Assembly: GCF_000801105.2 (NCBI RefSeq)
Contig: NW_026615376.1
Span: 1 to 64,000 of the forward strand
Reading direction: 5' to 3'
Length of the DNA: 64,000 bases
Origin: Raphanus sativus
Taxonomy: Eukaryota; Streptophyta; Magnoliopsida; Brassicales; Brassicaceae
Shown: in pieces, positions 39,032 to 50,304 of the stretch
Position numbering within the stretch: the first letter of the stretch is position 1
Layout: the number at the start of each line of letters is the position of its first letter
Notes under the pieces: generated by a model
The model's input: only the letters and a program-made list of their open reading frames with translations
What the model was told of the DNA's origin: nothing
The model's database searches: none
Program-made: the position numbers and the translations under genes

Positions 39032-40125
39032 TTACTTCAAAGGACAAAAAGAAGCAGAACAAGGAGGATTACCGGTTGATATTGATCTGGCATGTGAAGG
39101 CTTATTATTATTATTATTAGCTACCCTTGAATCAGATGAAGAAGCTAAAGGACCCGATCTGCTTCCCGCCTTCTTTTTATTCTTCTTCTTTTTATTCTTT
39201 TTACTTGATCCTACTTCCAAGAGCTTCCCGTCTTTACCTACCTGCTTCACTTTCATCTCGTTCAAGCTAGCCGGTAACACACAGTTGCACATGAAACCTT
39301 TTTACATTTCATAAACAAACAGAAAAAAAAAAGTAATTCAATGCTCCTCCTCCTCTTAAGATTAGTGATAAACAAACAGAAAGTTTCTAATTTAATACCT
39401 AAGCGAGCAAGACGGTTGACCCAGTTAGGGATTGACTTTTGAGTAAGTTTTAAACAAACATCGTTGCAGAAATGATTACAGTTCCTTGTGATGAGGTGGT
39501 ATTTACTCCCCTGATACTCATCTGCTAGCTCCTCCATAACGCTTCCAACTTCTTTGGGCTTCATCTCCGTCTCACCCACCAGGATCGATTTCCTGAATGT
39601 GAAACCAGGACACTTCTTTGGCTCCACTTTGAAAATCCCTGTGCTTGAATGCTCGTGCGCCCCGTATCCATACTCAACCCCATGAACTACACACACACAA
39701 AACCAAAAAAAAAACAAAAAAAAAAACAAATGAGCTCTTGACCAATGGGAGCAGTAGAAACATTCAGTTATCGATGTTCAAACCAACCAAACATAAAAGA
39801 AAAAAAAAACACTACACATATCAAGACATCACATCTATCCTGAAAAGAATATCTTTCTCAACTATTCTCACCCATCTCAATGTTAGAATCCAACAAAACT
39901 GAGAAATGATTCTCCTTTTTTAAAAAAATAAATTAATTAAATGAAGAATCAAAGGCAGAACATAGAGAAAAAGATAGAACCTTGGAGACCAGAGTGATAA
40001 ATGCCGATTCCGAGCCAGTAACCGTAGACATTCATTGGGGTGAGATCGTAAACATTGAGATAAACAGGCACCGATCCTGGATTCTTCTTCTTCCGTTTCA
40101 CGAAGACGTTTCTGCAAAACATCAT
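39032..40125 (-). CDS. PPPDE/DeSI-like putative thiol (deSUMOylating-type) peptidase
   Basis: Homologue of the PPPDE domain of At4g31980-type proteins. Three exons (39981-40125, 39399-39686, 39032-39297) join in phase to give 232 residues. The papain-like dyad is intact: His44 in IYHSG and Cys118 in TRNCNHFC. The fold elements VYLNVYDLTPMN and VEYGYGAHE are clear. A Lys-rich low-complexity C-tail (KKNKKKKNKKK) and an Asn run (NNNNN) follow. Family members remove SUMO or ubiquitin-like modifiers, or act on thioesters; the substrate here is unknown. The start was taken at the first of two adjacent ATGs (MMFCRN). Confidence 0.88.
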
Positions 40126-40527
40126 CTTCTTTTTTTTTGTCGCCTCCCTCCTCCTCAATCCATCGCGAAGATAAAGAGAGAGAGAGAGATCGATAGCAAC
40201 GTATAATCGACGATAAATTGGAAGGATCCGATCAGGAAATCGGAATTGCGAAGACTCTCGAATGTTCAAGGGTTCTCGTTCGTCTTCTTCCTCCTCTCTT
40301 GTTGTTACCGTATTTTCCCCCTTCCCTTTCTGTTAATTTTCTGTTACATTTGTTTAATTATTTTTTTTAACGCATTGCATTTAATATTAAAAAAATATTA
40401 GTTAAACCATTTATATATGGAAGCCCATTTTAAGTTTGTTTGCATTGGTATTTAAAGCTCGCTACTTGCCTGCGGCTATTGGGTACCTAAAAAGCCCATT
40501 TATCGATCGGTTTAGTTATTTCGATTC
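40126..40527. other. PPPDE leader/promoter; no other gene
   Basis: Contains the PPPDE leader (to about 40310) and AT-rich spacer up to the ARR10 partial copy. Confidence 0.35.
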
Positions 40528-41071
40528 AAGATGATGCAGAAGCTGTACCAAAGTAAAATTTTTGACCTTATGAATGTTGACAAACCTCACAAGAGAGAAT
40601 GTTGGAACACAATTGCATTGTCTTCTTCTGTTTGCAGAAATTCCGGTTATCCTTGAAGAAAATTAACAACGAAGCTAATCACATGGACTCACATTTCAAG
40701 CAAATGAGTTCTCTCAAAGGACTTCGCAGCTTCCACCACCACCGTCCCATACCTTTTGGATCCAATCAGTTCCATGGTGGCTACGCAACCATGAGGCATT
40801 ACCATTCAAATAGGACCTTTGCAGGAATGCGGCCGGAACAGAGCCAAGCCGAGTTCTCGGAAGGAGATTGGGTTTGAGTGACATAAGAGCTCACTCAAAA
40901 CATGCCATATGATATGAGAATCTGTTTTTTTATTTTTCTCTTTGTCAGCATGAGGGTGTTTTATTAAGAAGACACAAGTCTTTGGTTCTGTCTTTTTTTT
41001 GCTCTCTCTTCTTTCTTTGTAAGGGAACCGTGAGCTCTTGTTTACAAGTTTCCTCACTGGTTTAATAAATA
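40528..41071 (+). pseudogene. Truncated duplicate of ARR10 (exons 4-6 remnant)
   Basis: The sequence matches the ARR10 gene from its fourth exon onward: GCTGTACCAAAG at 40542, the GARP helix end [13 protein letters not shown] at 40638, then SSLKGLRSFHHHRPIPF. After NRTFAGM it jumps directly to the last-exon motif [12 protein letters not shown] and the ARR10 3' flank (TTTAATAAATA). About 660 bp of the long glutamine/asparagine-rich exon are missing. There is no receiver domain and no start, and exon 4 has an added stop and indels. It ends exactly at a Helitron. Confidence 0.88.
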
Positions 41072-41936
41072 CTAGATCATGATCCGCGCACCGGCGCGGA
41101 TTTATCTTTTGATTCACATATTTTATATACATGTTGTATATTATTTGAGATTTATAATATAAAAAAGTTAGAATGATCCCGAATCAAAAAAAATTGACCC
41201 GGACAAAAAAAATCAAATACCTACTTAGATCCAAATGTTGAGAACTCAAAGAACTCATACCTAAAATGAACAGATTTATACCCGACCCAGTGAGCTAAAT
41301 TTCAAATATAATATCTTTTGTTATATTTTTAATTCATTTTTTGGGTTGGTGAGATTTACTATTTATTCGAAAGATTTTTGGCTAACTTAATGGTATATAT
41401 TCGTAGGTGTCTTTTTTCTGAACAGGAAAAAAATAGAATTGGGTCTTGATTAAATTTATCTTATATAACAAATTGCTGCTATAAATATTTTTTATAAAAA
41501 CTAATTTGTAACAGTAATATCATTTTTGTTATAAATTAGTATATCATGGTTTATAGATTCAAAGTATAGAGTTAGTCGTCTTCATAGTATTGCTAATATT
41601 GATAGATGCAAGTTAATGAATACATATAATATATTGTATTATTAGTAATCTGTCGTATAGTATTATATGTTAGTAGATGTATTATTAATAATCTATCTTA
41701 TAGTATAATATGCTAGTGGATGTATCTAGCTTATAGTAAAATATATGCAATATAAGGAAACATACGTAGTAGATATAATAATAAGGTAAGAAGTAAAAAA
41801 CTATGGTAATGGTTGATATTAGTTATTTATAAAAAGACATGTCTAATAATAAGTAGATTAATATAACATTAATTACATAAGGTCCAACTTTAAAATCTAC
41901 CTAGAAGAAGTAATATTTCTGTTTTAACAAGATAGA
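41072..41936 (-). mobile_element. Non-autonomous Helitron, 865 bp
   Basis: On the minus strand the element starts TCTATCTTGTTAAAACAG and ends with a hairpin (ATCCGCGCCGGTGCGCGGAT) six bases before CTAG. This is the classic Helitron 5'-TC and hairpin-CTRR structure, inserted between A and T without target duplication. The ARR10 3' flank (45735-45760) gives the empty site. It contains no helicase. An internal 43-bp unit repeats about 2.7 times at 41636-41745. Confidence 0.9.
41636..41745. repeat. 43-bp tandem repeat inside the Helitron
   Basis: GTATTATTAGTAATC at 41636, GTATTATTAATAATC at 41679 and a shortened GTATCTAGCTTATAG at 41722 mark units of 43 bp. Confidence 0.7.
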
Positions 41937-43262
41937 TGTGCTTCACGTTACACCGGTATTTCGTCTAAAATAATTTGGTCACGTCAACTATAAATCATCA
42001 ATAGTACAACACGTTATGAGCATTAATAAGTCTATAATAATTTCAAATTTGAATCTATTTTAGTCTACAAATCATCAATTTTTTTTTGACTAAATACAAA
42101 ACATCAATTTTATAAATCGTTATGAACATTCTTTTAAAAGAGACACTTGGAATTTTATTGCAAATGGAACCATTAGAGGGAACAGTTTATTATCATATAG
42201 TTCAACCATGAACTCTTTTGATCAAAAAGAAGAAATCTATCAACTCTTTCTCTTAAAATGTTTTTTTGTTTTGTAAAATTTAAATTTTACACTACATTAA
42301 TTTGCATTAATACCACGGTTAGTCCATTTTATCAGACTCTCGGTTTTCACAGCTATACTCGATTTTGATGGTCAATTAAATCTCGAGACATAGATTTAGG
42401 GAAGTATTCATTTCTGTTTTAATTATGGTAATAATAACTAAAATTCCATTTTCTGCCTTGAATACTTAGTACAATATCTAAAACATATCTCAAAATCTAA
42501 TTACATATATACAGAATCATAAACATAAATACTTTTCCGTTTGTACTCATTAATTTCTGTTTCTTTTTCGATCTTCTTTCCTTTTCAAATAACATAATTA
42601 TCCAAAACATAAAATCAGTTTAGACCAAGAGGCATGTAGTGAAATCGGGTATGTACCGAAACCGAAATATTCCTTTTATGATTCTGGTTTGAGACACAGC
42701 CGGTTTACCAGTTTCTCCAGTATTCTATTCATAATATTTTGGAACAGTGAGAATTATTTTCGGATAGACTTATATCACACTCTTGAGCAATGAATTTTTG
42801 AAAATTTTCATATGAGAACATATAAACCGAAACGACGCTTGGTCAAAACCGAACCGGTCAGGCTCATAATTTTGACTTTGATTATATAGTCAATGACAAA
42901 ACTATGTTCCATAAGGCGCGTAACTCTCACGCTCAAATGATTGATCGTTCCACTGAATTTTATAACAGAGCCTTGTCCGAAAAAACAGAAATGGTTAATA
43001 ATTTATTTTGGAAATGGTTAGAAATTAAAAGAGAAAATTTCCATAAATGAGTTTAATTTTGATAATAACACGGGAGTTTTCATTACATATATAGCTTAGA
43101 TTCTTCTCTGCACTCTTCCTTTCTCGTCAGAGGAAAAAGAAACTACTCTTTTTTACATAAAACTTTTGGTTTCTTCTGCCCAATAATTCTAACGTTGTCC
43201 TTCTTCTACTTCGATTCCTACTTCTTTTTGTTTTCTTTTTCTGTTGAAAAACAATCTGTGAG
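41937..43262. other. Duplicated ARR10 3' flank, then ARR10 promoter and leader
   Basis: 41937-42150 is homologous to 45745-45788 plus 46961-47105 (shared TCTAAAATAATTT, GGTCACGTCAACTAT and CTTTTAAAA(G/A)AGACACTTGG). The rest is AT-rich upstream DNA of ARR10, with a T-rich leader after about 43090. No other gene is seen. Confidence 0.55.
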
Positions 43263-45617
43263 ATGACAATGGAACAAGATATTGAAGCTATGGACCAGTT
43301 TCCACTAGGGATGAGAGTTCTTGCCGTTGACGATGACCAAACTTGTCTCCGTATTCTCGAGACTTTACTTCACCGCTGCCAATACCACGGTCCCCTTCTC
43401 TCTCTCGTGTCATGTTTTCACTATAGATTATTTTCAGCTATTTGTTGAGAAACGACTTTCTAGATTTTGATTTAGCTTTTATATTTGATTATTCACTTCA
43501 GGGCACCATATTTACTCTCGTATTTCGTTTCTTGTCAAACACCATCAAATCGTTTCTTACGTAGATTAATATGTTCTTAAAACATGAGATTTAGGAATCT
43601 ATAAGATTTAATTAGATACATCCAAAAGTTTCAGATTTTAATTTCTTCACATGTGTCACTAAGCTCATTAGTTCTTCTTGCTTAACATCTTCTAAGTTAG
43701 TTACTTTTAAAACAGTATATTACTCTGTTAAAAAAACAGAGACTTTTGGGAAAATTATTAAAGATTTTGATTGCTCTGTCACAAAACTCATGAATAAGTC
43801 TCTCTTGCTCTGTATAAAAGACTTAAAGACTTTTGGGGGTAATTGTATGTTGTGCAGTTACAACAACGGATAAGGCACAGACCGCACTGGAGTTGTTGAG
43901 GGAGAACAAGAACAAGTTTGATCTCGTGATTAGCGATGTTGACATGCCAGACATGGATGGTTTCAAGCTGGTTGAGCTTGTTGGTCTTGAAATGGACTTA
44001 CCTGTCATAAGTACGTCCAATTTAGTTTCTGTTTGATTTCTTTTCATGCTTCCTAGAGAGAATGTTTTTTTTGTCACATGATGATTGTTTGTTGCAGTGT
44101 TATCTGCGCATAGCGATCCAAAGAATGTGATGAAAGGAGTCAAGCACGGTGCCTGCGACTATCTCGTTAAACCGGTTCGAATCGAGGAGCTCAAGAACAT
44201 ATGGCAACACGTGGTGAGGAAAAGCAAGTTCAAGAAGATGATAAAGAGCATTGTGACTACTAATTGTGTATCTGAGGGAAACTCTGATCAAAACGGGGTG
44301 AGGGCAAACAGAAAACGTAAAGATCAGCTTGAAGAGGAAGATGAAGAACAAGAAGAACAAGAAAGAGGGAATGAAAAGAAGCCTCGTGTTATTTGGACGC
44401 GAGAGCTGCACAATAAGTTCCTAGCAGCCGTTGATCATGTGGGCGTTAAGAGTAATGTTTCTTGATCTCTCCTCTCTCTCTCTCTCTATATAACTCTAGT
44501 TTTCTAATTAGTTCTCTTTGTAATCATTTTCTTATTGAAAACTTAAAATGATGCAGACGCTGTACCAAAGAAGATTCTTGAGCTGATGAATGTTGACAAC
44601 CTCACAAGAGAGAATGTTGGAAGCCACCTTCAGGTGATTTGACCAATGATTCTTCTGATTCTAATATGGTTTCCATTTAACACAACTGCTCTGTTTGCAG
44701 AAATTCCGGTTAGCCTTGAAGAAAATAAACAATGAAGCCAATCAACAAGCTAACCTGGACTCACAATTTACACAAATGAGTTCACTCAAAGGACTTGGCA
44801 GCTTCCACCACTACCGTCCCATACCTCTTGGATCCAGTCAGTTCCATGGTGGAGCCGCAACCATGAGGCATTACCCATCAAATAGGACCTTGGCAGGAAT
44901 GTTCTCATCATCGCTTCCTCGTAACCACAATGATGGAGGTTACATGCTTCAGGGAATGCCACTTCCTCCACTAGAAACTCTTCATATAGCCAATAACAAC
45001 AACAACAACAAGGCTTTTCCGAGCTTTACTTCACAACAAAGCTCTCCGCTAGTTTCTCCCAATAATCACTTTGTTCCTGAGGGTCACCAGGGGTTTTCTC
45101 CTCACTTGGAGATCAACAAACGTCTTGAAGACTGGTCAAACGCTGTGTTGTCAAACAACATTCCACAGAGTAATCTTCATTCAAAACCAGATGCCTTGGA
45201 ATGGAACTTGTTCGGCAACTCAACCAGCCCAAACCTGGATACAACAAATCAGACGTCATTCTGCAGAGACACAGATTTTGGATCCCCAAATGCTGCCCAA
45301 GCAGACTCTTTTGATCCATTACAGATGAAGCAGCAGCATGAAAACATCTTAAGTCCTATGACAGTTGCTCAACTGTTGAGAAGTAGCAGTGGTAATGAAG
45401 GGTTATTCATGGGACAACAGAAGCTAGAGAACGGCTTCATGGCTTCAGATACCGGTTCCTTGGATGATATAGTCAATTCCATGATGACTCAGGTATAAAA
45501 CATTTGATTTGCTCTTCTTCTTTTTTCACTTCTAGAATGTGAAGATTAGTTCATTGGATGTAGTAGGAACAGAGCCAAGCCGAGTTCTCGGAAGGAGATT
45601 GGGTTTGGGTGGCATAA
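43263..45617 (+). CDS. ARR10: Type-B response regulator ARR10
   Basis: Homologue of Arabidopsis ARR10 (At4g31920), a cytokinin phosphorelay transcription factor. Six exons (43263-43389, 43858-44010, 44098-44451, 44557-44633, 44701-45492, 45567-45617) give 517 residues. The receiver domain has Asp24/Asp25, the phospho-acceptor Asp69 (VISDVDMPD) and Lys118 ([10 protein letters not shown]). A basic nuclear-localisation stretch and an acidic [10 protein letters not shown] run lead to the GARP DNA-binding domain (about 186-242: [20 protein letters not shown]). A Gln/Asn-rich activation region follows, with [11 protein letters not shown]. The protein ends [11 protein letters not shown], whereas Arabidopsis ARR10 continues with a further conserved tail after GDW. 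The end looks frameshifted by one base. Confidence 0.93.
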
Positions 45618-45779
45618 TAGCTCAGCATGAGAGTGTTTTATTCAGACACAAGTCTTTGGTTCTGTCTTTTTTATTTTTGCTCTGTTCTTTCTTTGTAAAG
45701 GAAAGGTAAGCTCTGTTTACAAGTTTTTTCATTGGTTTAATAAATACGTGTTTTACGTTTTACAACAAAATTTCATCTA

Positions 45780-46960
45780 AAATAATTTTCATTGGCCCAT
45801 TTACCACAGTATGAAAGCTCTATTAGACTTCTCCAACCGAGCTCCTTCAATATGGAAGATACACTGGTCTGGTTGTCGGAGAAGTCGGGTTGTTATTCCA
45901 CAAAGTCTGGCTATGCGCTGACTAAACTCGCCGGAGAAAACAGAGCTCATCATCAGAATACGGCTCAGTTCAGCTGGAAGGCTAGTATATGGAATATCGA
46001 TACCTCCCCCAAATTGAAACTCTTCTTGTGGAAATTGGCGAATCGTGCCTTACCTGTTGGGGAAGCTTTGGCCAGAAGAGGGATTGCAGCTACAACAACT
46101 TGTAAACGTTGCGGTGCCATTGAGAGTGAGATCCATACCTTTTTCCAATGCCCTTTTGCTGAAAAAGTTTGGGATCTTATCCCGGCGCTGCACAAACCGA
46201 TTAGCTCAACCTCCAATATTCTGAACCTCATCGACATCAGCAAGAAGATGATCACTCTACCACCTGCAGGTATCACTAAACCTCTGTTCCCCTGGCTGTT
46301 ATGGAACCTATGGACATGCAGGAATCAACTCCTGTTTGAAGACAAAAAGTTCTCTGAGGTTGAGGTCCTAAACAAGTCAATCAGAGACGCAAGGGAGTGG
46401 AGTAATGCCCAAGCCATACCTGTATCAAATCCTCCAGCTCCCCCGCCTCCTAGCGCTCTCAATTACTCTTCCACTGCTACTGCTTGTTTTACAGATGGAG
46501 CGTGGGATAATGTCACTAAAACTGGCGGGATGGGATGGTGTTTCCATGATCACTTGGGTTCAGTAACTCTACAAGGTGCTGATGCAAAGAGATATGTCGG
46601 CTCTGCTTTGATGGCAGAGACTCTAGCTCTTAAAATGGCACTGACAACCGCAGTTCGCAATGATATCCTCGACCTGAGGTGTTTTTCAGACTCTCGCAGT
46701 CTTGTTTCTCTGCTCACGACAAATACATCCGTTGTTGAGCTCCAAGGGATCCTCCACGACATCCGCGTGTTGAGTAGTTCCCTTAACTCTATCTCTTTTC
46801 ATTACATTTCTCGTTTAGAGAATGGATTTGCGGACGGGCTAGCTAAGTCTGCTCTCGCCCTTTGTATGAACTCACCTCCCTCGATGGAGTAACTATCTAG
46901 TTTCTAATGAATGAATGAAGTATGGTTTGAACAAAAAAAAAAAAAAAAAAAAAATAATTT
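45780..46960 (+). mobile_element. 5'-truncated L1-type LINE with RNase H, poly(A) tail and target duplication
   Basis: The insert runs from about 45789 to a 22-nt poly(A) (46933-46954), flanked by AAATAATTT at 45780-45788 and 46952-46960. The uninterrupted host sequence is seen in the ARR10 duplicate (41968-41985). Only the 3' end of ORF2 is present. Confidence 0.88.
45792..46892 (+). CDS. LINE ORF2 C-terminal fragment: zinc-binding RVT region and RNase H
   Basis: 366 open residues without stops. The first part is the zf-RVT region (FLWKLANRALPVGEAL, then CKRCGAIESEIHTFFQCPFA). The second is an RNase H domain with the acidic positions in FTDGAWD, MAETLAL, FSDSRS and GFADGLAK. The endonuclease and polymerase core are absent because of 5' truncation. 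The start shown is only the first Met in an open frame; it is not a native start. The uninterrupted frame suggests a young insertion. Confidence 0.85.
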   Translation: MAHLPQYESSIRLLQPSSFNMEDTLVWLSEKSGCYSTKSGYALTKLAGENRAHHQNTAQFSWKASIWNIDTSPKLKLFLWKLANRALPVGEALARRGIAATTTCKRCGAIESEIHTFFQCPFAEKVWDLIPALHKPISSTSNILNLIDISKKMITLPPAGITKPLFPWLLWNLWTCRNQLLFEDKKFSEVEVLNKSIRDAREWSNAQAIPVSNPPAPPPPSALNYSSTATACFTDGAWDNVTKTGGMGWCFHDHLGSVTLQGADAKRYVGSALMAETLALKMALTTAVRNDILDLRCFSDSRSLVSLLTTNTSVVELQGILHDIRVLSSSLNSISFHYISRLENGFADGLAKSALALCMNSPPSME

Positions 46961-47094
46961 GGTCACGTCAACTATATCATCAAATACTATAACACGTTTT
47001 ATTAGTTAGACTATAATAAAATCAGATTTGAATCTATATTGGTCTACAAAATCACGTATTCTTACTGCTGAATACATTCTTTTAAAAAAGACAC

Positions 47095-47152
47095 TTGGCA
47101 ATATTCATGGACCTGGCAATACTCATAGACACTAGGCAATATTCATGGACCT
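47095..47152. repeat. Short tandem repeat, about 19-20 bp unit, three copies
   Basis: GGCAATATTCATGGAC and the variant GGCAATACTCATAGAC alternate three times in the duplicated ARR10 flank. The other flank copy (about 42150) lacks the expansion. Confidence 0.75.
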
Positions 47153-47587
47153 CTGATGCCATACACATCCAACTATCCAAGTAAAAAAACAGAGTCGGTT
47201 GTAAACATTATGGAGTAAATTGATAAATTGTCTAGAATATGTTTGATTGGGTTTTCAGATTAATATTGGCTTTTGCTAGAACTTGTTTAGTACATTTATT
47301 TTCTTAGATGCTCGAGTTTGCTAGCTACATATTGTAATACTAGTATTTAAGGGAGCATTTTTTATTTTGCGTGTCTGTTCAGGTTCCAACAGAAGCCTCC
47401 TTTCTTGTTTCCTTGATTAGGACCATAAGAACAACACTGGCATATTACTGCATGACTTCATCTTGAGCCTACGTTATCACATCATGACTTTTCGTTTTCT
47501 ATTATCTGCAACATTTCCAAGCACTTATGAACAAATGCAGAGATTATAACTCATATAATTAGTTAAGGAAGCACTGAAACTTTTTTT

Positions 47588-47818
47588 TTTTTTAATAACC
47601 CAGTATCCGACCACTAAGCGTGATCGACTAGCCCACCGGGCTTATGTCCATGCCATTACAGGAATTTTTAAGCCTCCACTTAAGGGCCCCTGGTTACGCG
47701 AAGTGGTCTGGGAGGCGAGAGAAACCCATGTAAATTCTTTCGTGGCCAACGCGGATCGAACCCAGGGCGGGCACTCCAGCCGGAGTTCCTTTACCACTAG
47801 GCCAACACGCGTTGGTTT
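47588..47818 (-). mobile_element. tRNA-derived SINE with target duplication
   Basis: On the minus strand a Pol III A box (TGGCCTAGTGGT) and B box (GGTTCGATCC) stand near the start, followed by a unique body and a tail of A. The direct repeat AGCACTGAAACTTTTTTT at 47570 and 47819 is the target duplication. It lacks a tRNA cloverleaf beyond the promoter boxes, so it is a retroposon and not a tRNA gene. Confidence 0.9.
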
Positions 47819-47839
47819 AGCACTGAAACTTTTTTTACC

Positions 47840-48838
47840 TAGAATGTGGATTTTCAGTTTTAACACCAACCCCCATGCAATAAGCCAGATTTGTGATCTC
47901 TTCTTCGTTTGCTTCCTGGGTACTTCCACATTATCTTCAATGTCATCATCATCAACTGCTTCAGAGGCCTCAGTCTTTCTCATCTTCTCCAACTGTAGAA
48001 TGAATAAACAGAGAAGTATTCTATCAATATGATCACTATTAATGTATCTTAAGAACATGTTTTCTCATTTTACATTTAACTTCTCAGTGGAAACGTTATT
48101 CATGGGCTAACCAAGTGTGTACCTTTGCCATAAATCATTTGTTCATGTCAGGCGAATGAGAATAGAAACTCATTGTCTTCTTTAAGGAAGGATTGAACTG
48201 ATGTGCCTTGTATCTAGAAAATCTGATGAAACAAGTAAAACATTCTTGCTTAGACATCAAACAATTAAATGTTCATGTGCACATTAGAGCATCGTAAAAA
48301 TGAAAATAACAATGGGTGGGAGATGTTCTTATGTTGGTTCAAGTCATGAAGCGAATAGGTAACTATAATTACTAGAAATATTATGCTTTTATAAACCCAA
48401 GGTATATATATTAATTAAAGCAAATCAGAAACCAGTTGATGTGCCAATGGACACGGTAACGTGACGTACAGACTATGATACGTCATGGAGAGTTGCTTGG
48501 TAATAATGTAACCAAAGTGGGAATCAAAGCATGTTTCAAATTGAACTGAACCCGCGTTACTAGTTACTTACTTTCCGGTTCATAAATCCAATTCAGTTTA
48601 ACGTGCCAAGAATTTAAGTTAGGCCAGGAGGCCCAACAAAAAAATTCGAACAGACAATTGGGTGGTCAACTGATCAAATTAAAAGTATGGAGATAAATAG
48701 ATTGAGAAATAAAAGTTGAGAGGTCTAAAGTCTAAATCTGAGGTGAACAAGAAGGACAAAAGCGAGAGGCAAAGTAAGTTGCGATAAGAAAAGGAGCCCT
48801 AGAGTCTGTACGCTCTTAACGAGTTTGCTTGCAGTTAG
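47840..48838. other. Intergenic; possible exon relic on the minus strand
   Basis: At about 47880-47996, minus strand, an AG-preceded frame reads LEKMRKTEASEAVDDDDIED and QTKKRSQ. It looks like a charged linker exon but has no partner exons and I cannot assign it. The rest is the promoter of the UPF0725 gene. Confidence 0.3.
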
Positions 48839-48853
48839 GTGGAGATCGGGAAG

Positions 48854-50304
48854 ATGTACGATGTTATGCTGGATGAGGCCAAGCTGTGGCTCGACGAACG
48901 GAACGTGGAATCGTCTTCTTCTCCGCCTGCACTACCAGTAAAAGAAGATTCTGGCCACGACTACGAGTATGATTCAGCCGAGGACGAGATGGATCCGGTG
49001 GAAGAGGCCAAGTATCATCAGCAAGTCAGGGATTCCGATGTAATTCTCCTAAACCTTTTTTTTTCTTTTTTAGGGTTTTGGATTATGATTTTTTGAATTT
49101 TTTGTGCGTAGGGTTTCGACGTTGATTTTTGCTATCATCCATTTGGTGGGATAATGCCCTGTGGATGTAATGAATCCGACACAGTGTTGGCTAAGCTCGG
49201 ACTCCACTGTTACAATATTGACAATGTAATTTAAAAAAAAAAATATCTCCTTTTTTTCTTTTTTCTTTTACGCTTGGTGTTTGATGAGTTAACATCAGTT
49301 CTTCTTTATTGTATGTAAGGGGAAAAAATTGCAATTCAGGGCTGTAAAGAAAGTTAACGCAGAAGCCGTTTCATTTGTGAATTACTATATTACTTTGGAG
49401 GCCGTGGATCCAGACAACAACCATTCACCTGTTGCTTTCCAAACCTGTGTTTGGGATTCTGCCACCGAGAACAAAGAGCGCTTGAGACTGATCACTAAAC
49501 AATGCAGGATAAAGCCTCTAGGGCCTGCTGCTGGTAGTCTCTTTTTCTTTTTGTAAGGAAAAGTTTTCTTTTGTTACTTCTGGCAGATTAGTTGTTTGTT
49601 TCATAATATTCTAGGGTCATAGCTAGGTGTCTTCTTCTTTTGAATATGAGTTAATCATTACGTTACAGGAAATACCGATGCAGAACGTCGTACCTCATGG
49701 CTATGGGACCGAGATGCTGTAGATGAATTCTACACATGTAGGATGCCCAATTGGCTACAGGATGATGAACTTACCGGACCTAATAAGCTTCAGTTTCATG
49801 AGGTTTGTGTGTTTCATTTGGAGTTGATGACCTTTACCCGATTTTTCATTATGTGAGAGCTGTATGTATCACAAGTGGTTTATTTGTTTCAAAAATTTGC
49901 AGGTGAAGGACTCAGAACTGCAGGATAGCGAATGGCTCAATCTATACGCTGAAATTGCATTGTCCTCAGAGCGGCCCTCTTACATGGTAAGGATTTAAAA
50001 AAAAAAACATAGTGTAGAGATTGTGACGTTCATTCATAAACTCTTGCCTTGTCTCAACAATAGTTTTTTTTTATCTGACTTGCAGGAAACTGATTTGCCG
50101 TTGGAGGTGAAGAAAGTGGTGGTGCGTACAAAGGAAGATGTGGAGCCGAGCATGAAGCTGAAATCGAGCAATGCAATCTTCTACATGACTTTCAAAGCCC
50201 ACAGGGGTCCTGAGTGGAAAGCTATCATAAGGCAAACAAGGGATGGTATACAAGGACACGTGTGCCTTGAAGTTACATGCATGCATGTTGGGAAAGTAGT
50301 GTGA
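48854..50304 (+). CDS. UPF0725 (DUF626, EMB2204-like) family protein
   Basis: Six exons (48854-49039, 49112-49225, 49320-49533, 49669-49802, 49903-49986, 50086-50304) join in phase to give 316 residues. An acidic N-terminal region (EYDSAEDEMDPVEEAKY) leads to the family core: GFDVDFCYHP, a KLGLHCYNIDNGKKLQF strand and VNYYITLEAVDP, and the cystatin-like C-terminal part MTFKAHRGPEWKAIIRQTRD. UPF0725 is largely a Brassicaceae family with the cystatin/monellin fold. Its biochemical role is unknown; the Arabidopsis member EMB2204 is needed in embryos. The true start is the ATG at 48854 (MYDVMLDEAK). I do not recall a copy at this place in Arabidopsis, so it may be a transposed gene. Confidence 0.78.

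Noticed and set aside
47755..47815. tRNA-like A and B boxes
   Set aside because: Part of a SINE: the body, A tail and target duplication surround them and the sequence does not fold into a tRNA.
47880..48058. Acidic-basic frame (EDNVEVPRKQTKK) as a gene
   Set aside because: Only one exon-like piece, running into a SINE; no partner exons. Kept only as a possible relic.
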